Source: Siphonobacter sp. BAB-5405
GTDB lineage: Bacteria > Bacteroidota > Bacteroidia > Cytophagales > Spirosomataceae
Direction of reading: 5' to 3'
Assembly: GCF_002872335.1 (NCBI RefSeq)
Contig: NZ_NJAG01000013.1
Coordinates: 89,341-153,340 of the forward strand
Length of the DNA stretch: 64,000 nt
Shown here: piece by piece, positions 17,281 through 26,700 of the stretch
Layout of the letters: each line of letters opens with the position of its first letter
How positions within the stretch are numbered: position 1 is the first letter of the stretch
Made by a program: the position numbers and the translations under genes
Notes under the pieces: generated by a model
Databases searched by the model: none
The model's input: the letters and a program-made list of their open reading frames with translations, nothing else
Told to the model about the DNA's origin: nothing

Positions 17281-18042
17281 CTAATTCCAAGGTTTAATGC
17301 CCCAATACGGATTACGTTGAGCCTTGATACTGTCTTTGATGTGTTCTTTAATGATCCGGTCGCGTTCGGCCAGATTGATCTTCTTTCCTTTCATTTTCGG
17401 TAAGACCAATTGCTTCGGCTCTACTTTCTTCAGGTCAATTTTTGTAGCCGTTACTACGGTGACTCCATCATTATAATCTAGTTCCAGAATGATTCCCGGC
17501 AAGCCAAACAACCGTTCGGGACCCGCCGACACGGGTAAATCATCGGCAAACCAGGCTACAATTTTCTGCTGATTGGCCGGGTCTTCCATCTCCGCTTTCA
17601 TGCACACGTGGCCCGCAACGTCTTTCAACTGATTCAGTATTTTCCACTTGGGAATTTTGAGTGAATCCTGAATCAGGTAGGTTTTGCCCCCCATTTCATG
17701 CCATTCCGTAATAATCTCCTTGTCAAAATCCCGTTGGACCAGGTAGTCGTCCTGCCGCCACGACCAGCGACCATCGTCGGTTTCGCCCTGTTCGCTTTCA
17801 TAGGTGTACACACTTTGAGCGGGTGTAAAGACCAGTTTTAGTTTCGTTTTCTCTTCGTCGTCGTTCCCCCACATCATCTTTGCCCGATCCTTTTCTTCCT
17901 GACTCAAAAAAGGCAGTTTGGCGATGAGCTTGGTCCAGTACGTTTTCCGTTCGTAATTCACGACCCCTTCAATGTCCTGAGCCTGTACCAGCGAAAGCGT
18001 TGTTACGAGCAGGATCAGGGTTTGTATGACTTTCTTTTTCAT
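17281..18042 (-). CDS. GLPGLI family protein
   Basis: 253 aa from the ATG at 18042 (MKKKVIQTLILLVTTLSLVQ), which begins a signal peptide; an upstream frame overlaps the neighbour's 3' end and is not used. The family signature appears as RLFGLPGIILELDYNDG near residue 182. GLPGLI proteins are periplasmic Bacteroidota proteins with no known reaction, and I recall them encoded next to TonB-type beta-barrels, as here: it follows the barrel gene by 25 nt and is probably co-transcribed. Confidence 0.9.
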   Translation of the reverse strand: MKKKVIQTLILLVTTLSLVQAQDIEGVVNYERKTYWTKLIAKLPFLSQEEKDRAKMMWGNDDEEKTKLKLVFTPAQSVYTYESEQGETDDGRWSWRQDDYLVQRDFDKEIITEWHEMGGKTYLIQDSLKIPKWKILNQLKDVAGHVCMKAEMEDPANQQKIVAWFADDLPVSAGPERLFGLPGIILELDYNDGVTVVTATKIDLKKVEPKQLVLPKMKGKKINLAERDRIIKEHIKDSIKAQRNPYWGIKPWN

Positions 18043-18067
18043 TGATTCGTTGAATACAGTGCTTGAC

Positions 18068-20893
18068 TTAGAACCCACCATTATTACGCAGATTGGCTTT
18101 GATGCCCCGCATGTTGTACGTATAGCTGAGCATGAAATACCGGGTAATGGTTTGTACCTGCGTCTGGGTAAAGAAGTTGCCGGAGGCTCCCTGGTTGATT
18201 CCGAGGTTGCGGCGGAAGACATCGTAGGCCGACAGGCGAATTTCTGACTTCTTGCTCTTACCCAATAACTTATACACGGCCATGTTCAAAATTGGGATGT
18301 TTTGATCCAGTCCGAAGCGGTCATTTTTGTAAATGTTGTAGTTAAAAGTCGCGTTGAAATACATGCTCCAAGGACCTTTCACGTTCATCTGCCCGCTGTA
18401 GCTGGAATTCCAGATGTTCTGATTCTGGCCCGTATTAATCGAATATTTCACCAGGTTATACGACCAGTTGGCATTTCCGTAGAACGTAAAGTTTTCGCTC
18501 GGCGTCAGGTCCAGGTTGAGTCCCCAGTTATAACGATTACTGTTGGTCCGGTTCTGGATTTCATTAATAAGCGTATAGCTACGACCAAAGTTAATACTGG
18601 TATTTAACCCAATGTTAGCCTTGTTTTTCTTCAGTGGGAAACCGACGTTCAGGTACGTTCCATAATTCTGTCCACCCGTCAGGTTAATGGGTTTCGTGCG
18701 GGTAATCAGCAACGAGTCGATGGTTTGGCTGTAGACGACCTGATTGACGTTGTACGAGTAGTTGATGTTTCCAAAAAACCGCGTGAAGGACGACGGGTTA
18801 AAATACTGAAAACCGGCGTACGCGTTATGACTGACCGTAGGTTTCAGGTCCGGATTTCCCTGCGTAATGTAAAGCGGGTTGGAATAATCAATGATAGGTT
18901 GCAGATCACGAACCGAAGGCTGCTGCACGCTGCCGGAGTAATCCATGTACAGGTAGCGGTTGTTTTTCAGATCGATGTTCATATTAACACCGGGTACAAC
19001 CACCGTATAGGATCGATCGACATTCATGAATTGGCTCGCGTTCTGATCCGTTGCAAACCGTCCCGAAATGTTCATTTGAATACCCGCCAGTCCGGCTCCG
19101 ATGTTGAGGCCTTTGTAGTTGTAGCGAAAACCCGTACCCAGCCGGTTGTGCATAACCTGATTGGTGTAGTAGCGACTCAGCGTATCGTTTCGCCGATTAC
19201 CTTCCTGCTGGTCATACACGTTGCGGTCTACCTTATCCTGCCGTACTCCGAAGTTATAAAAACTTTCCCAGGCAATTCGTTTGGTCACGGGCTGTACGTA
19301 GAACAAGCTGGTCCTGATCTGATTCTGACGATTGGTGTTGTCCGTTAGCAGGTTGAGCTGACGGGGCGGCAAAGCACCTGTTTCAGCCGGCACAAAGAAT
19401 TCATTGTCCGATTTTTGCAGTCCGTCTGCATCGCCATTGTTCAGATTGAAAGTAGCACTGGCGGCAAAGCTTCTGCCTTTTTGCTTGAATTTATGCCGGT
19501 ACAGGGCCGAACCAGAGAAATTGATCGTCTGGCTGGTGTTCCGGTTATCCTGCGTGGTCTGGCTCGTCAAACGTCCTCCTGACCGCAGGTTTTCTTCCTG
19601 TTTACCCTGGGTATACGTCTGGTTATTGATCGTACCGTTCGCAATCAGAATCAGTGTATTGAGTGAATCGAGATTATCCTCGTACCGTAATTGTACGCGG
19701 TGGTTATCATTTTTCGTGTATTCATTAGACGTCGTATTGGTCTCGAATTCATTATCTGCCAGAATGCTCTGCCGTTTGGAAACCTGATCGATCCAGTTCC
19801 GACGCTGGTTATAGTAGTAGTTGGAGCTGAATTTTTTCTTCTTGGTTTCGTAGTTGTAGTTCAGACCCCCGGCGTACGAATTGTTGAAACCCCGGTCGCC
19901 GCCCCCACCATTCATAATGATGACGTTGCCGCCCTGAATGATGACCCCATCGCCGCCGCCGTCACTGCCGGTCAATCCTCCGCCGAAGCCAAAATCCGTT
20001 TCATCCCAACGGTAGGCTGAACTACCGTAGAAATCCTGACGGTCATCCCAGCTCATACCCGATTGATTGATATTGTTGCCGAACCCAACGACAGCAAACT
20101 GCTGCTTATCGTCGAATTTGTTGTAGTTCCCCCGAACATCTATGCGTTCGTCCGTACCCACTCCTGCTTTGATCTTTCCAAACCCTCCTCTTTTATACTC
20201 TTCTTTCAAGGCCAGGTTGACGGTTTTTTCTTTCTTGCCGTCGTCAATACCCGTTGCTTTCGACTGCTCGGACTTACTGTTATATACCTGGATTTTATCA
20301 ATGGTTTCGGCTCCCAGGTTCTTGGTAGCAGTTTTAGGATCGCCGCCAAAGAAGTTCTTCCCATCAACGGTTACGCGTTTCACTTCCTGCCCCTGAGCCC
20401 GGATACTCCCATCCTGTTCAATCTGAAAACCGGGCAATCGCCGCAGCAGATCTTCTACCGTTGATCCCGGTGGTACTTTAAAGGAGCTGGCGTTGTATTC
20501 AATGGTATCACCGCGAATGTTCAAAGGAGCTTTTGCCGTTTTCACGACTACTTCAAAGAGCTCTTTGGAAATGGGCTTCATGGTTAGCTCACCCAAATCC
20601 GTAACCGCTGCCTCGCCGGGTGTAAACTCTTTCTGAAAAGGTAAATAACCGGTGTAGGAAGTCTTGAGCAAGTACGTTCCCCGCTTCACATTCTTGAATT
20701 CAAACGCTCCTTTTTCGTCCGCCCGGGCGTAGCTCACCAGAGCCGAATCCTTGGGCGTTAATAACATGACAGTCGTGAAGGGTAAGGCTGCATTTGTCGT
20801 ATCGACCATACGGCCCTTCACCACCACACGCGTTTGGGCATGGGCACAAAAAGCCAGTAAGAGCAGAAAGGTACTCAGTAGAAGGTAACGCAT
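18068..20893 (-). CDS. TonB-receptor-like outer-membrane beta-barrel protein
   Basis: 941 aa. A signal peptide (MRYLLLSTFLLLLAFCAHAQ) leads into a carboxypeptidase-regulatory-like domain (VVVKGRMVDTTNAALPFTTV, about 22-105). A plug-like region follows (STVEDLLRRLPGFQIEQDGS, VTVDGKNFFGGDPKTATKNL), then a long outer-membrane barrel rich in Asn, Tyr and Gly, with an Asp/Gly loop near residue 310. It probably binds or imports a ligand or forms an outer-membrane partner of the GLPGLI protein. It is the first gene of a two-gene operon. No SusD partner is present, so a SusCD glycan system is unlikely. Confidence 0.88.
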   Translation of the reverse strand: MRYLLLSTFLLLLAFCAHAQTRVVVKGRMVDTTNAALPFTTVMLLTPKDSALVSYARADEKGAFEFKNVKRGTYLLKTSYTGYLPFQKEFTPGEAAVTDLGELTMKPISKELFEVVVKTAKAPLNIRGDTIEYNASSFKVPPGSTVEDLLRRLPGFQIEQDGSIRAQGQEVKRVTVDGKNFFGGDPKTATKNLGAETIDKIQVYNSKSEQSKATGIDDGKKEKTVNLALKEEYKRGGFGKIKAGVGTDERIDVRGNYNKFDDKQQFAVVGFGNNINQSGMSWDDRQDFYGSSAYRWDETDFGFGGGLTGSDGGGDGVIIQGGNVIIMNGGGGDRGFNNSYAGGLNYNYETKKKKFSSNYYYNQRRNWIDQVSKRQSILADNEFETNTTSNEYTKNDNHRVQLRYEDNLDSLNTLILIANGTINNQTYTQGKQEENLRSGGRLTSQTTQDNRNTSQTINFSGSALYRHKFKQKGRSFAASATFNLNNGDADGLQKSDNEFFVPAETGALPPRQLNLLTDNTNRQNQIRTSLFYVQPVTKRIAWESFYNFGVRQDKVDRNVYDQQEGNRRNDTLSRYYTNQVMHNRLGTGFRYNYKGLNIGAGLAGIQMNISGRFATDQNASQFMNVDRSYTVVVPGVNMNIDLKNNRYLYMDYSGSVQQPSVRDLQPIIDYSNPLYITQGNPDLKPTVSHNAYAGFQYFNPSSFTRFFGNINYSYNVNQVVYSQTIDSLLITRTKPINLTGGQNYGTYLNVGFPLKKNKANIGLNTSINFGRSYTLINEIQNRTNSNRYNWGLNLDLTPSENFTFYGNANWSYNLVKYSINTGQNQNIWNSSYSGQMNVKGPWSMYFNATFNYNIYKNDRFGLDQNIPILNMAVYKLLGKSKKSEIRLSAYDVFRRNLGINQGASGNFFTQTQVQTITRYFMLSYTYNMRGIKANLRNNGGF

Positions 20894-21243
20894 AAAGAAG
20901 GTTTAGATAGGGAGGAGTTCAATCAGAGGGCTAAAGATGAACGAGATTTTTAGTTTAACAACGAATAGATTAGTTAAAATGTGTTAAACGGAAAATATCG
21001 TTGCTTAATGGCATTTGTTGGAAAGATGAGAAAAGTAAAGGCAAGGTTGCATTCCATTGTATGAATTTATGTTAAATCTATCTTCTTCAGATAAAATATA
21101 ATATTCCTCTTTATAGACATGATTAGAAAATGGACATTACTCTAGCTCCTACTTATTGCTTTCAGGAAAAATTAGAATTTAAAGATTGTTTTTAGGGAAG
21201 GCTGTTTTTATTTTGTCGCGATTCAACTTTATCCAACGCTACT
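20894..21243. other. A/T-rich divergent intergenic region
   Basis: 350 nt between two divergent outer-membrane protein genes, clearly more A/T-rich than the coding DNA around it. It must hold promoters for both. Apart from one weak promoter-like pair at 21186-21215, I saw no repeat, hairpin or small ORF worth calling. Confidence 0.5.
21186..21215 (+). promoter_or_regulatory. Weak promoter-like pair
   Basis: TTG at 21186-21188 and TATTTTG at 21209-21215, 20 nt apart and about 30 nt before the start codon, approach the Bacteroidetes consensus. Confidence 0.3.
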
Positions 21244-21828
21244 ATGAAATTCTTTATTACTGGCTTTTGTATACTCTTATTTTCATTCGTTTTCTCGCCG
21301 GTACAGGGGCAAATTCAGGCCGGCATATACGGCTCTTATGAGATAAAAACGCCTAAAGATCCAGCCTTTGAACCCATGTGGGGATTCGGATTACAGGCTC
21401 GCTATTTTGTCAATTCTAAATTTGCTGTAGGTGTAACCGCTACGCGATTTGCCCGAAAGGAGATATTAATTCCTGGTCAACCTGACCCTTCGGTACCAGA
21501 AGAATACATCAGATATGTTCTCACCCCAGTTACAGCTACAGCGGAGTATTTTTTAACAGAAAAGGGAGTTAAACCTTACGTGGGCCTTAAAGTCGGTGCT
21601 CATTTCCGAAAAATAGACACTCGTTACGCAAAGGATACTGATTCATTCTTTGGCTTATCGCCGAAGCTTGGATTACAAATTCCCATTCAACAGGACATTT
21701 CGTTATTTGTTGAAAGCGAATATAATGTTCTACTTCAAAAGAAAAAATACATAGACATTGGCTTGGCTAGGACTGAGCGTTATTTGCAATTCAATGCAGG
21801 GCTTGTGTATATTTTTGGTAAGAAATAG
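21244..21828 (+). CDS. Outer-membrane beta-barrel protein
   Basis: 194 aa. The signal peptide (MKFFITGFCILLFSFVFSPV) ends near QGQ. The mature chain has repeated amphipathic strands (IQAGIYGSYEIKTP, MWGFGLQARYFVNSKFAVGV, VKPYVGLKVGAHFR) and ends in an aromatic strand (YLQFNAGLVYIFGKK). This is the OMP beta-barrel domain pattern; function unknown. Its codons are noticeably more A/T-rich than those of neighbouring genes, which may hint at different ancestry. Confidence 0.75.
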   Translation: MKFFITGFCILLFSFVFSPVQGQIQAGIYGSYEIKTPKDPAFEPMWGFGLQARYFVNSKFAVGVTATRFARKEILIPGQPDPSVPEEYIRYVLTPVTATAEYFLTEKGVKPYVGLKVGAHFRKIDTRYAKDTDSFFGLSPKLGLQIPIQQDISLFVESEYNVLLQKKKYIDIGLARTERYLQFNAGLVYIFGKK

Positions 21829-21834
21829 ATATAA

Positions 21835-21866
21835 AAAGAGCCGACTTATGGATGAGTCGGCTCTTT
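21835..21866. terminator. Bidirectional terminator
   Basis: 12-bp arms AAAGAGCCGACT / AGTCGGCTCTTT with an 8-nt loop, between the convergent barrel gene and recQ. Confidence 0.9.
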
Positions 21867-21876
21867 CATTTAAACC

Positions 21877-23786
21877 TTATCGCAAATACAAATTCCCCAA
21901 CGCATCATACGCCATTACTTCTTCACTCACTAATTCCCGAACAAGTAACAGAAAAGCGTTTTCATTCTTCGGAGCTAAACGAGCCACTAATTGCTGAATG
22001 GTAATGGGTCCACTCGCTAATGCATCTACGATTCGTTGCTTTTCCTGCGTCATCGAGCCCGCCGTTTGACGGGCTTTTTTTCGAGCCACGCAGGTATCAC
22101 AAATCCCGCACTCGTAATCGGTAGACTCGTCAAAATATTCGAGTAATAGCTGCGTTCGGCAACGGGTCGTGTTGCCCACGTATGCAATCATGGCCTGTAC
22201 TTTGCTCAAGTCGCGGTCGCGGCGGGCCGCAATGGCCCGTACCGAAAGCGGCAGGCCAGCGGCATCGTACCGGGCCGTAATGAAGGTTAGCTGCGGTTTG
22301 GTTTTTTGCGGATCGTATTCAATCACATTCAGTTCTTCGAGCCGATACAACAGCGTCCGTACTTCGGCTTCTGGTACCAGAAAAGCTTTAGCGATGGCGG
22401 ATTCCGAAATAATCAGGTATTCCGTAAATAAGGCTCCGCCGTACATCCGTAACAGCAGTTTCGTGAAGCCATCAAAGCGTTCGTTGCGTACCTGAAATTC
22501 GTATAATTCGCGGCTATTGACCGTAAAATGCAGTTTGGACGGATTGTGATACGATTCACTCATCTGAATGAATCCCTCACTTTCCAGAATTTTCAGGGCG
22601 TAGTAGGTATCGGTCGTAGCCAGTCCGAACGTCGATTGAAAGTCATTCAGATCAAAATCGTAACTACTCCCCTCACCCGCTCCAATGGCCAGCCGGAAAT
22701 AATTCGCCAGACATTGGTAAACCCGGCGGACAAAATCCAGTTCGGGATACTGCTGCTCTACCTGTTTAACCAACTCTTTTCCATCCCCCGGAGCTACCAG
22801 AGCTACGGCGTAGGCTTTTTCCCCATCCCGACCGCCGCGTCCGGCCTCCTGAAAATAGGCTTCGAGGGTATCCGGCAAATCCAGGTGAATGACCGTCCGC
22901 ACGTCGGGTTTATCGATCCCCATCCCAAAGGCATTCGTCGCCACCATCACCCGTATACGCCCCTTAAGCCAGGCTTCCTGCCGCATGGCTCGGTCCGAGG
23001 CACTTAAGCCCGCGTGATAAAACGTCGCCGGAATACCCCGGCGGCTGAGTTCGTTGGCAATGGCCTGCGTACGGCGGCGGCTCCGGGCGTACACCACGGA
23101 GGTACCGGGGACATTGGTAAGGATTTTCTGTAAGCGTACTTCCTTATCTTCCGTCGTAATAATCGAATAGGAAAGATTAGGCCGGGCAAAGCTTTGCTGA
23201 AAATCCGCTCGTTCCGCATGGCCAGTTTTTGCACGATGTCGGCTTTGACTTCTCGTGTAGCCGTGGCCGTCAGAGCCAGCAAGGGCAGCTTGGGGAAAAG
23301 CTCCCGGAACTCAGCGATTTGCAGGTACGGTGGTCGGAAATCGTAACCCCAGGCCGATACGCAGTGGGCTTCATCCACTGCAATCAGGTTGATTTTCATT
23401 TGCTTGGCCCGTACCCGAAACAGCTCGGTTCGCAAACGCTCGGGTGATACGTACAGAAATTTCACATCACCGTAAATACAGGCATCCAGCGTATGATCAA
23501 TCTGTCGGTAGCTCATGCCCGAGTACACGGCTTCGGCGTGAATACCGCGTTTTCGCAGGTTTTCCACCTGATCCTTCATCAGGGCAATCAAAGGCGAAAT
23601 GACGAGGCACAAGCCCGGCTGAGCCAGGGCCGGCACCTGAAAGCAGACGGATTTTCCTCCTCCCGTGGGCAGCAGGGCCAGTACATCATGCCCGGCCAGT
23701 ACTGATTCAATAATTTCCCGTTGCATGGGTCGAAAAGCATCGTACCCCCATACCTGCTTTAATAGTTCGTCAATCGTCATGGTCAA
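21877..23786 (-). pseudogene. recQ: ATP-dependent DNA helicase RecQ, interrupted by a one-base frameshift
   Basis: About 636 codons if read through. The N-terminal part (start 23786) has Walker A TGGGKS with Lys45, SPLIALMKDQV, DEAH at 138-141 and the aromatic loop WGYDFRPPY. After ERIF (about residue 196) the frame is lost at about 23195-23204; the other frame continues with QSFARPNLSY, then VVYARSRRRTQAIANELSRR, motif VI (EAGRGGRDG), the zinc-binding Cys set (CRTQLLLEYF...YECGICDTC) and a winged helix. One extra T in the TTTT run (AAAA at 23200-23203 on the plus strand) restores RIFQQSFARPNLSY. As written, the product has no motif IV-VI and would be inactive. Sequencing error or real mutation cannot be told apart here. 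Confidence 0.88.
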
Positions 23787-23972
23787 AAGCTACCTCTTTT
23801 TCCAGTTTTCCAGGCTCCTTAAATTTTGTCCAAAAATAACACGAGCTTGTGCCGCGTTTGACTATAAAATCGCGTAATTGAAAGAGAATCCTTTCTGGGT
23901 TCTTACGCAAGGATTGTAAAAACAATTCACAGATAGAATTTGTATCGTTAGAAAGATTACCTTACTCGTGCT

Positions 23973-26585
23973 ATGAAAAAAATTTTACTCTTATGTTTTT
24001 GCTTGGTTAGTGGACTGACCTGGGGTCAGAGAACGTTGCCACAAGCCAAGAAAATTCGTACGACTGCTTCCTCTGACCTGATCTTCTTACCCGCGAAAGG
24101 AACCGTTTGTTATTCAACCGGTCAGACCGATAGTCGTATTGGTCCTCCACCGGAATTTCTGCGGCGACGCGGCGGACGTACCACCGCGACGACAGCCCAG
24201 ATCATTGTCGAATACGAAGGTTTTTCGGATAGTGCCCGCACGGCTTTTCAATACGCCGTCGATATCTGGTCTTCCCTGATTGTATCCCCCGTTCCCATTC
24301 GCGTTCGAGCCATCTGGACTAACCTGGGCGGTACTGCCAACGGATCCATCGTGCTAGGTGGGGCCCGCCCGTACGCGTACGTAGCTGGCGTGCAGGGAGC
24401 CCTGAAAGCAAACACCGCGTATCCCATTGCATTAGCCGAGAAACTAGCCCGTCAGAATCTCAACGGCGATCAACCCGATATTTACTGTCAGTTTAATAGC
24501 AACAGTCAGGTAAACTGGTATCTGGGTACGGATGGAGCGGCCAACGGTTCACGGGGTCGTCAGGATCTGGTCACCGTCGTCACGCATGAGCTGGGCCACG
24601 GTTTAGGCTTTACGAGTTCTTTCTACGCTGAAAACCCAATCGGCGTCTGGGGCAATGATTCGAATTACGGCTATCCCGAAGCGTTCGACCATTTTGTAGT
24701 GAATGCTACTAATCAGCAGCTCATCGATCAAACGCTATTTAGCAATCCTTCCAACGAGTTGTACCGACAACTGACCAGTAACAACCTGTTCTTCAACGGA
24801 CCCCTTGCCACGCAACGCAATGGCGGTACGAAACCGAAACTATACGCTCCCACCACTTACAGCGTCGGATCAAGTATTTCACACCTCGATGAAACGACCT
24901 ACCGTACGGGTACGGCCAATGCTCTGATGACGCCCTCGCTGGCCCGGGGAGAAGTCAACCAGAATCCGGGTCCCATCGTCATGAACATCTTTACGGATAT
25001 GGGTTGGAAATCTACCTCTATCCTGCACGAACGCCTACGGGATTCGGAAGATTTACTCGGACGACCCATTACCTTCCGGGCAACGGTCGTTAGTGATACT
25101 ACGTTGAAAGGGAACGTACGGCTTTCCTACACGATCAACGATACGACCCGGGCGAATGCGACAACTGTCAACATGACCCAGTCGGGTTCGGAATATACGT
25201 ATACGCTGGCGGCGGCGAATACCCCCCGAATCATCCGTTACTGGATTACGGCCGAGGATAATTCCAACCGCGTTTTCACTAGCCCCGCCGAAGCTCCCGG
25301 CCGGGCTCTCTGGACCTTCCGCATTGGTACCGACAATACGCCACCCACCATTACGCACGTTCCCCAATCAACGATTTTATCCACAGCAGATTCGCTGATT
25401 CTGACTGCCGATGTTTTTGATGACTTTGATTTTGGTATTGATACCACTTATATTGATTATCGGATCAATGGCGTAGCTCAGCCTTCGGTACCCATGCCTC
25501 GCTTAGGCTACTACGTCACCAATGGCGTTCGCAGCAACAACATCTACGCGGTCGGCGTACTAACGTTTGCATCGGGACGAATTAAAGGCGGCGATAAAAT
25601 TGAATACCGAATCGTAGCTCGTGACCGGTCTAAAGCCCGTAACCAGGCTACACTACCGGCCACGGGGTACTTCACCGTCAACGTAGCGGGCGTGGGTACT
25701 GCGGTTTCGGAGTACGTCAATGATTTCAATGCGACGACCGCAGCGAATGATTTTTCGGGGAATGGATTCCAGATTACTACGCCGACGGGTTTTCTTGATG
25801 CAGCTATTCATTCCGATCACCCCTACGTCGATGGCCCCGCCAGTCAGGGTTACGAAGCGAACTATACCTATATCTTACTGAAGCCCATCCGGCTTTCGGA
25901 TCAGGACCCCTTTATTCGGTTCGATGAAATCTGTCTGGTCGAACCGGGAGCCGCAGGTTCTATTTTCGGTAGTTCCGACTTCTATGATTATGTAGTAGTG
26001 GAAGGGTCAAGGGATGGTGGCAAAACCTGGGTACCCTTTGATGAGGGCTGGGATGCCCGGGCCAACAACGAATGGCTCACGGCCTATAATTCGCAACTCG
26101 TCCGGGCGAACGGAGCCGAAAACTCTACCTACGCCGGTACGGCAGGCCTGTACAAACGCCGGGAAGTCAACATGCTGGGTTCGGGTTATTTCAGTCCGGG
26201 GCAGCAGGTACTGGTTCGTTTCCGCTTATTTGCCGATCAGCTTTCGCATGGCTGGGGCTGGAGCATCGATAATTTATACATTCAGCGGGCAAAACCGGTC
26301 GTTACTTCAGTGGAGCCTACGCTGCAACGGGCCACGATAGCGGTATCTCCGAATCCTAGTAATACGGGTGAATTTTTGGTGGAAGCGGACTTTCCTTCAG
26401 TCACCCAATCGTTAGGTCTTTCCGTAACGAACCTGTTCGGCCAATCGCTTTATCAAAAAACCATCGCCAATCCGGGTTCCTTGCGGGAACGCCTCCCGCT
26501 GACGAACCTGCCCGCGGGTACGTACCTGATTCGCTTCCAGACGGATGCCGAAGTCATTACCCGACGGGTCGTGATTGCCAAATAA
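23973..26585 (+). CDS. Secreted zinc metalloprotease with T9SS sorting domain
   Basis: 870 aa. Signal peptide MKKILLLCFCLVSGLTWGQ. A metalloprotease-like domain holds the zinc motif HELGHGLGF (residues 205-213, with a downstream His/Asp region) after VVT; this is the HExxHxxGxx metzincin form. The middle part (about 350-560) has Ig/Fn3-like strands (KGNVRLSYTINDTTRANATT, DRSKARNQATLPATGYFTVN). A later jelly-roll-like region includes GWGWSIDNLYIQRA. The C-terminal 80 residues (VSPNPSNTGEFLVEADFP ... PAGTYLIRFQTDAEVITRRV) are a type A T9SS sorting domain. The protein should cross the outer membrane by T9SS and remain on the surface or be released. Substrate unknown. Confidence 0.88.
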   Translation: MKKILLLCFCLVSGLTWGQRTLPQAKKIRTTASSDLIFLPAKGTVCYSTGQTDSRIGPPPEFLRRRGGRTTATTAQIIVEYEGFSDSARTAFQYAVDIWSSLIVSPVPIRVRAIWTNLGGTANGSIVLGGARPYAYVAGVQGALKANTAYPIALAEKLARQNLNGDQPDIYCQFNSNSQVNWYLGTDGAANGSRGRQDLVTVVTHELGHGLGFTSSFYAENPIGVWGNDSNYGYPEAFDHFVVNATNQQLIDQTLFSNPSNELYRQLTSNNLFFNGPLATQRNGGTKPKLYAPTTYSVGSSISHLDETTYRTGTANALMTPSLARGEVNQNPGPIVMNIFTDMGWKSTSILHERLRDSEDLLGRPITFRATVVSDTTLKGNVRLSYTINDTTRANATTVNMTQSGSEYTYTLAAANTPRIIRYWITAEDNSNRVFTSPAEAPGRALWTFRIGTDNTPPTITHVPQSTILSTADSLILTADVFDDFDFGIDTTYIDYRINGVAQPSVPMPRLGYYVTNGVRSNNIYAVGVLTFASGRIKGGDKIEYRIVARDRSKARNQATLPATGYFTVNVAGVGTAVSEYVNDFNATTAANDFSGNGFQITTPTGFLDAAIHSDHPYVDGPASQGYEANYTYILLKPIRLSDQDPFIRFDEICLVEPGAAGSIFGSSDFYDYVVVEGSRDGGKTWVPFDEGWDARANNEWLTAYNSQLVRANGAENSTYAGTAGLYKRREVNMLGSGYFSPGQQVLVRFRLFADQLSHGWGWSIDNLYIQRAKPVVTSVEPTLQRATIAVSPNPSNTGEFLVEADFPSVTQSLGLSVTNLFGQSLYQKTIANPGSLRERLPLTNLPAGTYLIRFQTDAEVITRRVVIAK

Positions 26586-26600
26586 AAACGAACGCTTACG

Positions 26601-26634
26601 AAAAGCCGGGTGCCTTCCTCACCCGGCTTTTTTG
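26601..26634 (+). terminator. Terminator after the metalloprotease
   Basis: Arms AAAAGCCGGGTG / CACCCGGCTTTT, 7-nt loop, T-tract. Confidence 0.93.
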
Positions 26635-26700
26635 TGCTCCTTACACTCTTTCTTTAAACTAGTGACGCGTACCTTTAAGGCACGAATTACCCTTTCTCCC

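Noticed and set aside
17950-18222. Long N-terminal extension of the GLPGLI protein
   Set aside because: It overlaps the last 150 nt of the barrel gene; MKKKVIQTLILL at 18042 begins a proper signal peptide.
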